Source: a bacterium (GTDB lineage Bacteria; Desulfobacterota; GWC2-55-46). From it: 11,748 nucleotides of DNA. The stretch lies in NCBI GenBank assembly GCA_004298725.1, contig SCQA01000266.1, positions 1-11,748 on the forward strand, written 5' to 3'. Both the position numbers and the translations under genes were made by a program. This document shows positions 1 to 6,146 of this stretch, in pieces (positions within the stretch are counted from its first letter, which is position 1; the number at the start of each line of letters is the position of its first letter). Under the pieces are notes generated by a model, which saw only the letters and a program-made list of their open reading frames with translations, made no database searches and was not told where the DNA came from.

Positions 1-792
1 GCGGATTCCATTTCGCGATGGGCAGAGGCGCTTCGTGAAATATCGTCAAGGCTTGAGGAACTGCCGGGCGAAGAAGGCTTTCCGCCGTACCTTGCCACTT
101 TGCTCGGCGGTTTTTACGAAAGGTCCGGCAGGGTTAATTGCCTTGGTGAAGGCAACAGAAAAGGTTCGATAACAATTGTAAGCGCCGTATCTCCTCCGGG
201 CGGTGATTTTTCAGAGCCGGTTACTCAAGCCTCCCTTAGGTTCGCCGGAGCGTTCTGGGCGCTTGACCCGGACCTTGCCAACAGACGGCATTTTCCGTCG
301 GTGAATTGGCAGTCGTCGTTCAGCCTGTATTTTGACGGCCTTGCGGCGTGGCTTGAAGAGAACGTAGCGCCGGAACTGCCGCTTGTGCGCGGGCGGCTTC
401 TAAGGCTTCTTCAAAAAGAGGCCGAGTTAAAAGAGGTGGTGCAGATAATAGGCATGGAGGCGCTTCAGGAGACGGACAGGCTTGCTTTTGAAACGGCGAT
501 AATAGCCACGGAGGTTTTTTTAAAGCAGAGCGTTTACAACGAATCAGACGCTTTTAACACGTATAACAAGCAGTTTTGGATGCTGAAGGTCATATTCGCG
601 TTCTGGGACTCGGCCGATGCCGCTCTTAAAAAAGGCGTTTTTTTAGAGAAGATACTCGCCTCGGAACTTAGAAAAAATATAATGAGCATGAAAGATATTG
701 CATCAGTCGGCTTTGAAAAGCGCGCGGCCTCGCTTATAAAAGACATAACAACCGGTTTTGACGCGTCAGGCGTTGTAACTACTGAGGAGTAA
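1..792 (+). CDS. atpA: V/A-type ATP synthase catalytic subunit A, C-terminal 263 residues (5' partial)
   Basis: This is the catalytic (ATP-binding) subunit of the soluble V1/A1 head, which couples ATP synthesis or hydrolysis to H+ or Na+ movement through the membrane ring. The reading frame is open from base 1, so the N-terminal half with the Walker A loop lies outside the window. The first visible residues, DSISRWAEALREIS followed by LEELPGEEGFPPYL, are the highly conserved A-subunit stretch after the Walker B strand. Further on come GSITIVSAVSPPGGDFSEPV and the conserved FWALD, then the helical C-terminal domain ending in TTEE. The family is usually about 580-600 residues, so slightly under half is present. 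The TAA stop overlaps the ATG of the B subunit by one base (TAATG at 790-794), a sign of translational coupling. In many bacteria the order is I-K-E-C-F-A-B-D, so the missing subunits are probably upstream; that is an inference. Confidence 0.96.
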   Translation, partial: ADSISRWAEALREISSRLEELPGEEGFPPYLATLLGGFYERSGRVNCLGEGNRKGSITIVSAVSPPGGDFSEPVTQASLRFAGAFWALDPDLANRRHFPSVNWQSSFSLYFDGLAAWLEENVAPELPLVRGRLLRLLQKEAELKEVVQIIGMEALQETDRLAFETAIIATEVFLKQSVYNESDAFNTYNKQFWMLKVIFAFWDSADAALKKGVFLEKILASELRKNIMSMKDIASVGFEKRAASLIKDITTGFDASGVVTTEE

Positions 793-2120
793 TGAGCATT
801 TTAATTGTAAAAGAATATCGCAGTATAACCGGTATAACTGGAGCGCTTCTTTTTGCGGACAACTTAATCGGGGTAAGCCTTGGCGACGTCTGTAAAGTGC
901 GCCTTGGAACAGGTGAAACGCGAACCGGACAGATACTTGAACTTAAAGGCTCGAGGGCGCTTATACAGGTGCTTGAAGGAACATCCGGCATTGACACAAA
1001 GGGCACGGCGATAATTCCGGAGGGGGAGCCGGTTAAGGCGGCAGTGTCAACGGAGGTATTCGGCAGGGTCTTTGACGGCCTCGGCCTGCCCATAGACGGC
1101 CTGCCGCCTATTGTGGCGGAGGCTTTTGTCGAAGCGGGCGGTATGCCCATGAACCCTGTTTCAAGGGAAAAGCCGGATTTTTTCATACAGACCGGCATAT
1201 CGGCCATAGACGGGCTTAATACGCTTGTCAGGGGGCAGAAGCTTCCGATATTTTCCGGGCCGGGGCTTCCCGCAAACGAGCTTGCCCTGCAAATAGTACG
1301 GCAAGCGAAGGTTGGCGGCGAGGAGGGTTTTTGCGTGGTGCTTGGCGCCATGGGCATAACGTCGCGCGAGGCGTTCTTTTTCAGAAGATCGCTTGAAGAG
1401 AGCGGCGTAGCCGATAGAACCGTGGCTTTTATAAACGAGGCGAGCAACCCGGCCATTGAAAGGCTCTTTACCCCGCGAATAGCGCTTGCCACGGCAGAAT
1501 ACCTTGCCTTTGAAAAGGGCTATCACGTTATGGTAGTGCTTACCGACATGACCGCGTACTGCGAAGCGTTAAGGGAGATAGCCAGCGCCCGCGAAGAGAT
1601 ACCCGGACGCAGAAGCTACCCGGGTTATATGTACACGGACCTTGCCTCTATTTATGAGAGGGCCGGAAGACTCAAGGGACGTAAAGGCTCAGTAACCGTT
1701 CTGCCCATACTTACAATGCCCGATGACGACATAACGCACCCCATACCCGACCTTACCGGCTACATAACCGAAGGGCAGATTGTGCTTAGCCGCGCCCTGC
1801 ACAGAAAAGGCGTTTACCCGCCCATAGATGTTTTGCCGTGCCTCTCGCGGCTAATGAACCTCGGCACGGGCAAGGGTAAGACGCGGGAGGGGCACAGAAA
1901 GCTCGCGGACAGGTTATACTCGGCCTACGCGGCCGGAGTTGACGCAAGGCGGCTTATAGCGATAGTCGGCGAGGAAGGCATAACCGGAGCGGACAGAAAA
2001 TACCTTGCGTTCGCGGGCGAGTTTGAAAATACCTTTATCGGGCAGGGCATGACGGCAAGGACAATTGACGAAACGCTTGACCTCGCGACAGAGCTTCTTG
2101 CAACCGTGCCGGAGGCCTGA
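792..2120 (+). CDS. atpB: V/A-type ATP synthase regulatory subunit B
   Basis: This 442-residue non-catalytic B subunit alternates with A in the A3B3 head of the V/A-ATPase. Residues 5-75 form the beta-barrel domain (EGTSGIDTKGT at about 62-72). The nucleotide-fold domain carries FIQTGISAIDGLNTLVRGQK (131-150) and the degenerate P-loop SGPGLPAN (155-162), which lacks GK[ST] and so separates B from A. The family motifs ILTMPDDDITHPIPDLTGYI (306-325) and LSRLM (351-355, with the Arg that reaches the neighbouring catalytic site) are both present. It is a little short at the C-terminus compared with the usual 455-470 residues, but the last helix (IDETLDLATELL) is intact. The ATG at 792 overlaps the stop of the A gene. 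The gene ends in TGA, and a GGAG just before that stop (2111-2114) probably serves the D subunit. Confidence 0.97.
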   Translation: MSILIVKEYRSITGITGALLFADNLIGVSLGDVCKVRLGTGETRTGQILELKGSRALIQVLEGTSGIDTKGTAIIPEGEPVKAAVSTEVFGRVFDGLGLPIDGLPPIVAEAFVEAGGMPMNPVSREKPDFFIQTGISAIDGLNTLVRGQKLPIFSGPGLPANELALQIVRQAKVGGEEGFCVVLGAMGITSREAFFFRRSLEESGVADRTVAFINEASNPAIERLFTPRIALATAEYLAFEKGYHVMVVLTDMTAYCEALREIASAREEIPGRRSYPGYMYTDLASIYERAGRLKGRKGSVTVLPILTMPDDDITHPIPDLTGYITEGQIVLSRALHRKGVYPPIDVLPCLSRLMNLGTGKGKTREGHRKLADRLYSAYAAGVDARRLIAIVGEEGITGADRKYLAFAGEFENTFIGQGMTARTIDETLDLATELLATVPEA

Positions 2121-2125
2121 CACGC

Positions 2126-2758
2126 ATGGAAAAGAGCGCGCCGACAAGACAGCAGTTTCTTTTTCTGAAGGGCAGGCATTACGTTGTGTCAAGGGGCATG
2201 GGTCTTCTAAAGAGCAAAAGAGAAGCCCTTATGAAGGAGTTTTTCGGCGTTATTGAAGAGTGTGTAAGGCTAAGGCAGGCTATGACCGGGCTTATCGCGT
2301 CCGGCCAGAGGAGTGTTACGCTTGCCGAAGCGCTTTACGGAACCAAAGCAATTGAATCATTTGCCCATGCGTCAAGGCGCGAGGTTTCTTTGGAGATTAA
2401 GCTTAAAAATATATGGGGCGTGAATGTTCCTGAAATAGCGGAAGTATCGCTTACCCGTACCCTTGAGGCAAGGGATACTTCGCCTGTTATGGAAAGGCCG
2501 CTTGTGTTAAAGGCCGCCGGAGACTTTGAAAGGGCCGGTGACGTTTTGGTGAAGATTGCTTCAAAAGAGGCAAGGCTTACCCGCCTTGGCGAAGTGATAA
2601 AGGCCGATACGAGAAAGATTAACGCTTTATCAGAGGTTGTTTTGCCGTCAATCAGGCGGCGTATAAAGGAGATAGAACGGGCGCTTGAGGAAAGGGAGCG
2701 CGAGGAGGCCTTCCGCCAGAAGCGTTTTAAGGAAAAACGAAGCGCTATGGGTTGGTAA
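2126..2758 (+). CDS. atpD: V/A-type ATP synthase central-stalk subunit D
   Basis: Subunit D is the rotor shaft of the V/A-ATPase, the counterpart of F-type gamma, and turns inside the A3B3 ring. The protein is 210 residues, normal for the family. It has the N-terminal helix signature GMGLLKSKREAL (24-35) and the C-terminal signature INALSEVVLPSIRRRIKEIE (165-184) followed by the charged coiled coil EEREREEAFRQKRFKEKR. The middle (about 90-130) is the short beta-containing head. It starts 5 bases after the B stop, with GGAG at 2111-2114 as a rather distant Shine-Dalgarno (11 bases). It is the last gene of the operon here: no I, K, E, C or F subunit follows within the window. A hairpin repeat at 2864-2883 lies about 100 bases downstream and could help end the transcript. 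Confidence 0.96.
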   Translation: MEKSAPTRQQFLFLKGRHYVVSRGMGLLKSKREALMKEFFGVIEECVRLRQAMTGLIASGQRSVTLAEALYGTKAIESFAHASRREVSLEIKLKNIWGVNVPEIAEVSLTRTLEARDTSPVMERPLVLKAAGDFERAGDVLVKIASKEARLTRLGEVIKADTRKINALSEVVLPSIRRRIKEIERALEEREREEAFRQKRFKEKRSAMGW

Positions 2759-2783
2759 GAGAGGTTAGATTTTGTAAGTTCTT

Positions 2784-2841
2784 TTTTCTCTCCCCTTGAT
2801 GGATATCAATCCCCTTTTTGGGAGAGGAGTAAGGTGAGGGA
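2784..2841. repeat. CTCTCCC/GGGAGAG hairpin repeat, copy 1
   Basis: CTCTCCC (2788-2794) pairs with GGGAGAG (2820-2826). Inside are a smaller TTGAT/ATCAA stem (2796-2800 with 2805-2809) and the sequence TATCAATCCCCTT. The same core and the same G-rich tail recur at 10800-10860, and a more diverged relative lies at 8565-8604. It resembles the dispersed CCCTCACCCTAACCCTCTCCC-type repeats common in environmental bacterial genomes; this is recollection, not a search. Confidence 0.65.
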
Positions 2842-2863
2842 TTATAACTGCCGGTCATTGGCT

Positions 2864-2883
2864 AACAGGTCTGAAGACCTGTT
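2864..2883. repeat. Perfect 9-bp hairpin AACAGGTCT/AGACCTGTT
   Basis: AACAGGTCT (2864-2872) and AGACCTGTT (2875-2883) are separated by GA, giving a near-perfect palindrome followed by TCTACA. The sequence resembles a dispersed ACAGGTCTTCAGACCTGT repeat seen in many environmental genomes (from memory). It sits 106 bases after the end of atpD. With only a short T-rich tail, it is a weak terminator candidate at best. Confidence 0.6.
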
Positions 2884-3043
2884 TCTACAAAGAATTTAAA
2901 AGCTACTATCTTCAATATACAAGGGTGAGAGGTAGAGACGTATTTGTTAATGTAGCGAAAAGCTATGCGTGAAAAATAGCAAATCGTTCTATAGCCGTAT
3001 CGCAAAGGTTCTGTTTTTGCCAACCGTGCTCGTTAAAACCTTC

Positions 3044-3073
3044 TTGTAAAGTCAAGCGATAGTCTGTTATATA
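3044..3073 (+). promoter_or_regulatory. Candidate sigma70 promoter for the pur operon
   Basis: TTGTAA (3044-3049) and TATATA (3068-3073) are 18 bases apart, in an AT-rich stretch ending about 40 bases before the purB start. TATATT at 3070-3075 is an alternative -10. No operator palindrome of the PurR type was recognised. Confidence 0.45.
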
Positions 3074-3110
3074 TTAAGGGTAATATTTTTGGAAAAACGG
3101 AGATTTTAAA

Positions 3111-4421
3111 GTGATAGGACGTTATTCAAGGCCGGAGATGGCTCGCATATGGGAGCCGGAAAACAGGTTCCGGTTGTGGCTTGACGTTGAAATTGCCGCG
3201 TGCGAGGCGTGGCATAAGCTCGGCAAGATTCCTAAAAAGTCGCTGGATAATATCAGGAAAAAGGCGCGCTTTGACGTCAAGCGGATTGACGAAATAGAAA
3301 AAGAAGTAAAGCACGACGTAATAGCGTTTCTTACTTCCGTAGCGGAATACGTCGGCCCTGATTCGCGTTATATTCACATGGGGCTTACGTCGTCAGACGT
3401 GCTTGACACGGCGACGGCCCTTCAGATGAAAGAGGCCGCGGAGCTGATAATCGGCGGCATAGAGGGCTTTTTGGTCGTTCTTGAAAAAAGGGCCCACGAG
3501 CATAAAGACACGGTAATGATGGGCCGTTCGCACGGCATACACGCGGAGCCTACGACATTCGGCCTTAAAATGGCGCTTTGGCACGCGGAAATGAAGCGGA
3601 ATCTGGAGCGCGTCAGGCGGGCCAAAGAGACTATTTCGTGCGGCAAGCTCTCCGGCGCGGTCGGCACGTTTTCAAGCATATCGCCGTTTGTCGAGGAGTA
3701 CGCTCTTAAAAAGCTCAAGCTTACGCCGGAGCCGGTTGCCACTCAGGTGGTGCAGAGGGACAGGCACGCGGAATTTTTTTCGGCGCTCGCCATTACCGCG
3801 GCGTCCATTGAGAAGTTCGCAATGGAAATAAGGCACCTTCAAAGGACTGAAGTCTTCGAGGCCGAAGAGCCGTTCACAAAAGGCCAGAAAGGCTCGTCCG
3901 CCATGCCGCACAAGAGAAACCCTATTTTATCTGAAAATCTCACCGGCCTTGCAAGGCTTGTGCGCGGCTATGCCGCCATGTCGCTTGAAAACGTGGCGCT
4001 GTGGCACGAAAGGGACATAAGCCACTCGTCCGTTGAGCGCGTAATAGGGCCGGACGCGACGATACTGGTGGACTTCATGCTCGCAAGGGCAACGGGCCTT
4101 ATAAGCGGCCTTGTTGTCTATCCTGAAAATATGCTTGCGAATATGGACAAGCTTAAAGGCGCCGTATTTTCGCAAAAAGTCCTTTTGAAGTTAGTTGAAA
4201 AAGGCGTTACGCGGGAAGATGCTTACAGGTTAGTGCAGAGAAACGCCATGAAGGTTTGGCAAGGGCTTGGGGATTTTAAAACGAACCTGCTTGACGACGG
4301 CGAGGTAATGGAGAAGGTTACGCCAAAAGAAGTCGAGTCGTGTTTCGACATGAAGCCGTATCTTAAAAACGTTGACTATATATTCGGCAGGGCCTTTGGA
4401 CGTAAAAAGGCGAGGCGCTAA
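3111..4421 (+). CDS. purB: Adenylosuccinate lyase
   Basis: PurB catalyses two beta-eliminations of fumarate in purine synthesis: SAICAR to AICAR, and adenylosuccinate to AMP. The 436-residue product is normal length for the short bacterial (Bacillus/Thermotoga-like) class of the fumarase/aspartase superfamily. Active-site features sit at the expected places: KHDV with His68, GLTSSDV (91-97), GRSHGIHAEPTTFG with His141 (general acid) and the signature loop GSSAMPHKRNP (261-271) with catalytic Ser263. The GTG start at 3111 is chosen because GGAG (3099-3102) precedes it by 8 bases and MIGRYSRPEM is the normal family N-terminus. The C-terminus is basic (FGRKKARR). It is the first gene of the purine operon, and purC follows with an 8-base gap after its TAA. 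Confidence 0.97.
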   Translation: MIGRYSRPEMARIWEPENRFRLWLDVEIAACEAWHKLGKIPKKSLDNIRKKARFDVKRIDEIEKEVKHDVIAFLTSVAEYVGPDSRYIHMGLTSSDVLDTATALQMKEAAELIIGGIEGFLVVLEKRAHEHKDTVMMGRSHGIHAEPTTFGLKMALWHAEMKRNLERVRRAKETISCGKLSGAVGTFSSISPFVEEYALKKLKLTPEPVATQVVQRDRHAEFFSALAITAASIEKFAMEIRHLQRTEVFEAEEPFTKGQKGSSAMPHKRNPILSENLTGLARLVRGYAAMSLENVALWHERDISHSSVERVIGPDATILVDFMLARATGLISGLVVYPENMLANMDKLKGAVFSQKVLLKLVEKGVTREDAYRLVQRNAMKVWQGLGDFKTNLLDDGEVMEKVTPKEVESCFDMKPYLKNVDYIFGRAFGRKKARR

Positions 4422-4431
4422 CGGAGGAATG

Positions 4432-5136
4432 ATGAAGAAGTGCGAGAAAATCTACGAAGGCAAAGCAAAGGCGCTTTACACAACGGAAGACGCCGATGTT
4501 CTCATTCAATATTTTAAAGACGACGCCACGGCCCTTGACGGCAAAAAAAAGGGAATTATCGTAAATAAGGGCGTGCTGAACAACAGAATATCTTCAAGGA
4601 TATTCAGATACCTTGAAAAGAACGGCGTAAAGACCCACTTTGTGGATATGCCGGATGAAAGGGACATGGCCGTAAAGAAGGTCAAGATATTTCCCATAGA
4701 GGTTGTCGTGAGAAATATTGTCGCGGGAAGCCTGTCAAAAAGAATGGGCATTGAAGAGGGCGCGGCGTTGAAAGAGACCATACTTGAGCTTTATTACAAG
4801 AGCGACCCGCTTGGCGACCCGATGATAAACGAATATCACATCAGGGCTTTCGGCCTCGCAAGCAACGCGGAGCTTGACATCATAAAGGCCGAGGCGCTGA
4901 AGATAAACAAGATACTAACTAAGTTTTTCGACGAGCGCGGCATAATACTTGTTGATTTCAAACTTGAGTTCGGAAGCCATAAAGGCGAGGTGCTTCTTGC
5001 CGATGAAATAACCCCGGACGGATGCAGGCTATGGGATAAAGAGACAAGAGACAAAATGGACAAGGACCGCTTTAGACGCGACCTCGGCAACGTGGAAGAA
5101 GCGTACCAGAAGGTGCTTGAAAAGGTAATGCGCTGA
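4432..5136 (+). CDS. purC: Phosphoribosylaminoimidazole-succinocarboxamide (SAICAR) synthase
   Basis: PurC joins CAIR and aspartate with ATP to give SAICAR, the substrate of the PurB encoded just upstream. The 234-residue protein has IYEGKAKALY (7-16) with the ATP-binding glycine/lysine loop, FKDDATALDGKKKG (28-41), VVVRNIVAGSLSKR (91-104), the metal-site strand LVDFKLEFG (173-181) and LADEITPDGCRLWD (189-202). All are expected for a complete enzyme. Two adjacent ATGs occur (4429 and 4432). The second is preferred because GGAGG (4423-4427) is only one base from the first but four from the second; choosing 4429 adds one Met. The stop is TGA at 5134-5136. The next coding element is the HicA remnant, 25 bases on. 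Confidence 0.96.
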   Translation: MKKCEKIYEGKAKALYTTEDADVLIQYFKDDATALDGKKKGIIVNKGVLNNRISSRIFRYLEKNGVKTHFVDMPDERDMAVKKVKIFPIEVVVRNIVAGSLSKRMGIEEGAALKETILELYYKSDPLGDPMINEYHIRAFGLASNAELDIIKAEALKINKILTKFFDERGIILVDFKLEFGSHKGEVLLADEITPDGCRLWDKETRDKMDKDRFRRDLGNVEEAYQKVLEKVMR

Positions 5137-5157
5137 GTTCAAGAAATGTTGTCAGGC

Positions 5158-5163
5158 TATAAT
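5158..5163 (+). promoter_or_regulatory. Perfect TATAAT hexamer overlapping the hicA start codon
   Basis: TATAAT at 5158-5163 exactly matches the sigma70 -10 consensus and runs into the hicA ATG (5162-5164). No good -35 is seen at 16-18 bases upstream (GAGTTC/AGTTCA), so strength is uncertain. A transcript starting about 7 bases downstream would lack the hicA start codon and would carry hicB and purS. It may be chance in an AT-rich gap. Confidence 0.3.
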
Positions 5164-5356
5164 GAAAATACGGGATATTATAAAACATATAAAAGCTGAT
5201 GGCTGATACTTGGTTGTTACAAAAGGCAGTCATCGGCAATATAAACATTCTGAAAAGTCCGGCAGAGTTACCATCGCCGGACATCCAAATGACGATTTGG
5301 CTCCGGGGACGCTTAACAGCATACTGAAGCAGGCAAATCTTAAGGAGGGAAAGTAA
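5162..5356 (+). pseudogene. hicA: HicA-family mRNA interferase toxin with an in-frame TGA at codon 15
   Basis: Reading from ATG 5162 gives MKIRDIIKHIKADG, then TGA (5204-5206), then YLVVTKGSHRQYKHSEKSG and RVTIAGHPNDDLAPGTLNSI through to TAA at 5354-5356. Frame is kept throughout, with 64 codons. This is an otherwise textbook HicA: a small double-stranded-RNA-binding-like fold that cuts translated mRNA, with the catalytic His in GSHRQY (His24). From family knowledge, Trp is common after ADG or EDG, so one G-to-A change in TGG explains the stop. TGA ends atpB, purC and the antiporter gene in this window, so genome-wide recoding is unlikely. A restart at TTG 5210 would lose the first helix and has no clear ribosome binding site. 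The start itself has only a weak AGG (5154-5156). The toxin is probably inactive, unless the base is a sequencing error or UGA is read through at low level. Confidence 0.88.
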
Positions 5357-5357
5357 T

Positions 5358-5570
5358 ATGCATCGTTTTCTCGTAGTCATAGAAAAGGCGGACGGTAATT
5401 ATTCTGCGTATTCGCCTGATTTACCGGGATGCGTAGCCACAGGGGCTACCCGGTTAGACGTGGAAAAGAATATGCACGAGGCTATTGAAATGCATGTTCG
5501 CGGATTGCAAGAGGATAACGCGCCGATTCCAGAATCTAAATCTTTTGCCGAGTACATGGCGGTTTATTAG
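5358..5570 (+). CDS. hicB: HicB-family antitoxin
   Basis: This 70-residue protein is the antitoxin partner of HicA. It has the single partial RNase-H-like HicB domain: FLVVIEKADGNYSAYSPDLP (4-23), GCVATGATRLDVEKNMHEAI (24-43) and IPESKSFAEYMAV near the end. No ribbon-helix-helix or helix-turn-helix DNA-binding domain follows, so it is the minimal form, expected to mask the toxin by direct binding. A strong AAGGAGG (5342-5348), embedded in the 3' end of hicA, lies 9 bases before the ATG, and the hicA stop is one base before it. The frame is complete and well conserved despite the broken toxin. purS follows after 19 bases. With its partner inactivated it may be an orphan antitoxin that protects against a homologous toxin elsewhere; that is speculation. 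Confidence 0.9.
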   Translation: MHRFLVVIEKADGNYSAYSPDLPGCVATGATRLDVEKNMHEAIEMHVRGLQEDNAPIPESKSFAEYMAVY

Positions 5571-5589
5571 AAGCTTAAAAGGAACTATT

Positions 5590-5829
5590 ATGAAGGCAAA
5601 AGTTTATGTTACGCTCAAAAAAGGCGTTTTAGACCCGCAGGGCAGGGCGGTGATGGGCGCGCTTAAATCCATGGATTTCAGCGAAGTAAGCGACGTACGC
5701 ATTGGCAAGTTTATGGAGCTGGAAATAAACGCCGCCTCGGTTGACGATGAAAAAAAGCGCATAAAAGATATGTGCGAAAAGCTCCTTGCCAACACCGTTA
5801 TCGAGAACTACACAATAGAGATAGAGTAA
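5590..5829 (+). CDS. purS: Phosphoribosylformylglycinamidine synthase subunit PurS
   Basis: PurS is the small bridging subunit that holds the glutaminase PurQ and the synthetase PurL together in the three-part FGAM synthase. The 79 residues match the normal size. The sequence shows KAKVYVTLKKGVLDPQGRAV (2-21), the strand-helix segment VSDVRIGKFMELEI (33-46) and the C-terminal ANTVIENYTIEIE, all characteristic. The start at 5590 is set by AAAAGGA (5577-5583) six bases upstream. An open frame extends back into hicB, but the added residues do not resemble PurS. It follows the HicAB module by 19 bases, and a 330-base repeat region separates it from its partner purQ, an unusual gap for genes whose products act in one complex. 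Confidence 0.94.
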   Translation: MKAKVYVTLKKGVLDPQGRAVMGALKSMDFSEVSDVRIGKFMELEINAASVDDEKKRIKDMCEKLLANTVIENYTIEIE

Positions 5830-5833
5830 AGAC

Positions 5834-5861
5834 GGTGAATGGTGAATAGTGAATGGTTGTT
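5834..5861. repeat. Tandem heptamers GGTGAAT-GGTGAAT-AGTGAAT
   Basis: Three consecutive 7-base units (5834-5840, 5841-5847, 5848-5854), differing at one base, begin 5 bases after the purS stop; GGTTGTT follows as a decayed unit. Similar 7-base periodicity appears at 6081-6100 and 7917-7937. Confidence 0.6.
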
Positions 5862-5862
5862 G

Positions 5863-5929
5863 TTATCGTTCCCACGCTCCTGCGTGGAAACGCATTTGGG
5901 GACGCTCCAGCGTCCATGAGTATACTCAT
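5863..5929. repeat. REP-like composite element, copy 1, with a 14-bp palindrome
   Basis: TTATCGTTCCCACGCTCC leads into hairpin CCACGC (5872-5877)/GCGTGG (5882-5887), loop TCCT. A second hairpin, GGACGC (5900-5905)/GCGTCC (5910-5915), has loop TCCA. A perfect palindrome, ATGAGTATACTCAT (5916-5929), follows. Paired short hairpins of this kind are typical of REP elements moved by RAYT transposases; the core resembles the widespread TCGTTCCCACGCTCCGCGTG repeat (from memory). Related sequences are at 7871-7908 and, inverted, 8441-8460. No RAYT gene is in the window. Confidence 0.65.
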
Positions 5930-5949
5930 AGGTTGGTGTAGTTTTGTAG

Positions 5950-5966
5950 GGCGGGCACTGCCCGCC
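5950..5966. repeat. GGCGGGC-ACT-GCCCGCC hairpin, copy 1
   Basis: A perfect 7-bp GC stem with a 3-base loop, preceded by TTTTGTAG and followed by AAAA. An identical hairpin with the same AAAA flank lies at 6054-6070. Confidence 0.75.
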
Positions 5967-5996
5967 AAAATATCAGTGATTCTGCGAAGTTGTAAA

Positions 5997-6017
5997 CCCC
6001 TCTTTTATAAAGAGGGG
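5997..6017. repeat. CCCCTCTTT-TAT-AAAGAGGGG hairpin
   Basis: A perfect 9-bp stem with loop TAT. The downstream sequence CAGGGGATATTATATT is not a T-run on the + strand, so it is more likely a dispersed repeat than a terminator. Confidence 0.7.
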
Positions 6018-6053
6018 CAGGGGATATTATATTAAAGTTTTGTAGTTTCGCAG

Positions 6054-6070
6054 GGCGGGCACTGCCCGCC
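6054..6070. repeat. GGCGGGC-ACT-GCCCGCC hairpin, copy 2
   Basis: Same 17 bases as at 5950-5966, in the same orientation, again followed by AAAATxT. Upstream flank TTTTGTAGTTTCGCAG differs from copy 1 by an added segment, so the two are related copies and not a simple duplication of the whole gap. Confidence 0.75.
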
Positions 6071-6096
6071 AAAATGGTCTGATAACCGATAACGAT

Positions 6097-6146
6097 AACC
6101 GTTGAAAGCCGTTAACTTCGCCGCAAATTCAGCAACGGTTTTTTTT
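6097..6146 (+). terminator. Terminator-like hairpin with T-run directly before the purQ ribosome binding site
   Basis: AACCGTTG (6097-6104) pairs perfectly with CAACGGTT (6133-6140) over a 28-base loop, and the T-run spans 6139-6146. The next bases, GAGAGGA, are the purQ Shine-Dalgarno. The 8-bp stem, long loop and modest GC content make a moderate terminator. CCGTT at 6109-6113 can compete for AACGG, so a second fold is possible. Its place inside the operon suggests attenuation or partial termination, but no leader peptide or known ligand-binding fold was recognised. Confidence 0.45.

Larger units (their letters stand above)
2759..3110 (+). other. Spacer between atpD and purB with two hairpin repeats and a promoter
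   Basis: This 352-base stretch has no credible gene. It contains a C-rich/G-rich hairpin repeat (2784-2841), a strong 9-bp hairpin (2864-2883), an AT-rich segment with weak internal repeats (2950-3000), and a sigma70-like promoter just before purB. I looked for a purine riboswitch ahead of the purine genes and did not see the conserved core or the paired loops. Confidence 0.7.

Noticed and set aside
779..1492. 237-codon minus-strand open frame inside atpB
   Set aside because: It is a shadow of the strongly conserved B-subunit gene, Ser/Pro-rich with no domain features.
2940..3110. Purine riboswitch or PurR operator before purB
   Set aside because: No conserved purine-aptamer core, paired loops or recognisable operator palindrome could be found.
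5204..5206. TGA in hicA as a recoded Trp or selenocysteine codon
   Set aside because: TGA serves as the normal stop of atpB, purC and the antiporter gene, Trp is coded by TGG throughout, and no SECIS-like stem was recognised just after the codon. A nonsense mutation is simpler.
5072..5380. 102-codon minus-strand open frame across hicA
   Set aside because: It lies opposite purC, hicA and hicB coding sequence and has no recognisable protein features; the plus strand explains the conservation.
5485..5589. N-terminal extension of purS overlapping hicB
   Set aside because: The added residues do not resemble PurS, and AAAAGGA at 5577-5583 supports the ATG at 5590, giving the normal 79 residues.
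5853..6035. 60-codon open frame in the purS-purQ gap
   Set aside because: It translates the REP-like element and a GC hairpin only; such repeat-derived frames are common false genes.
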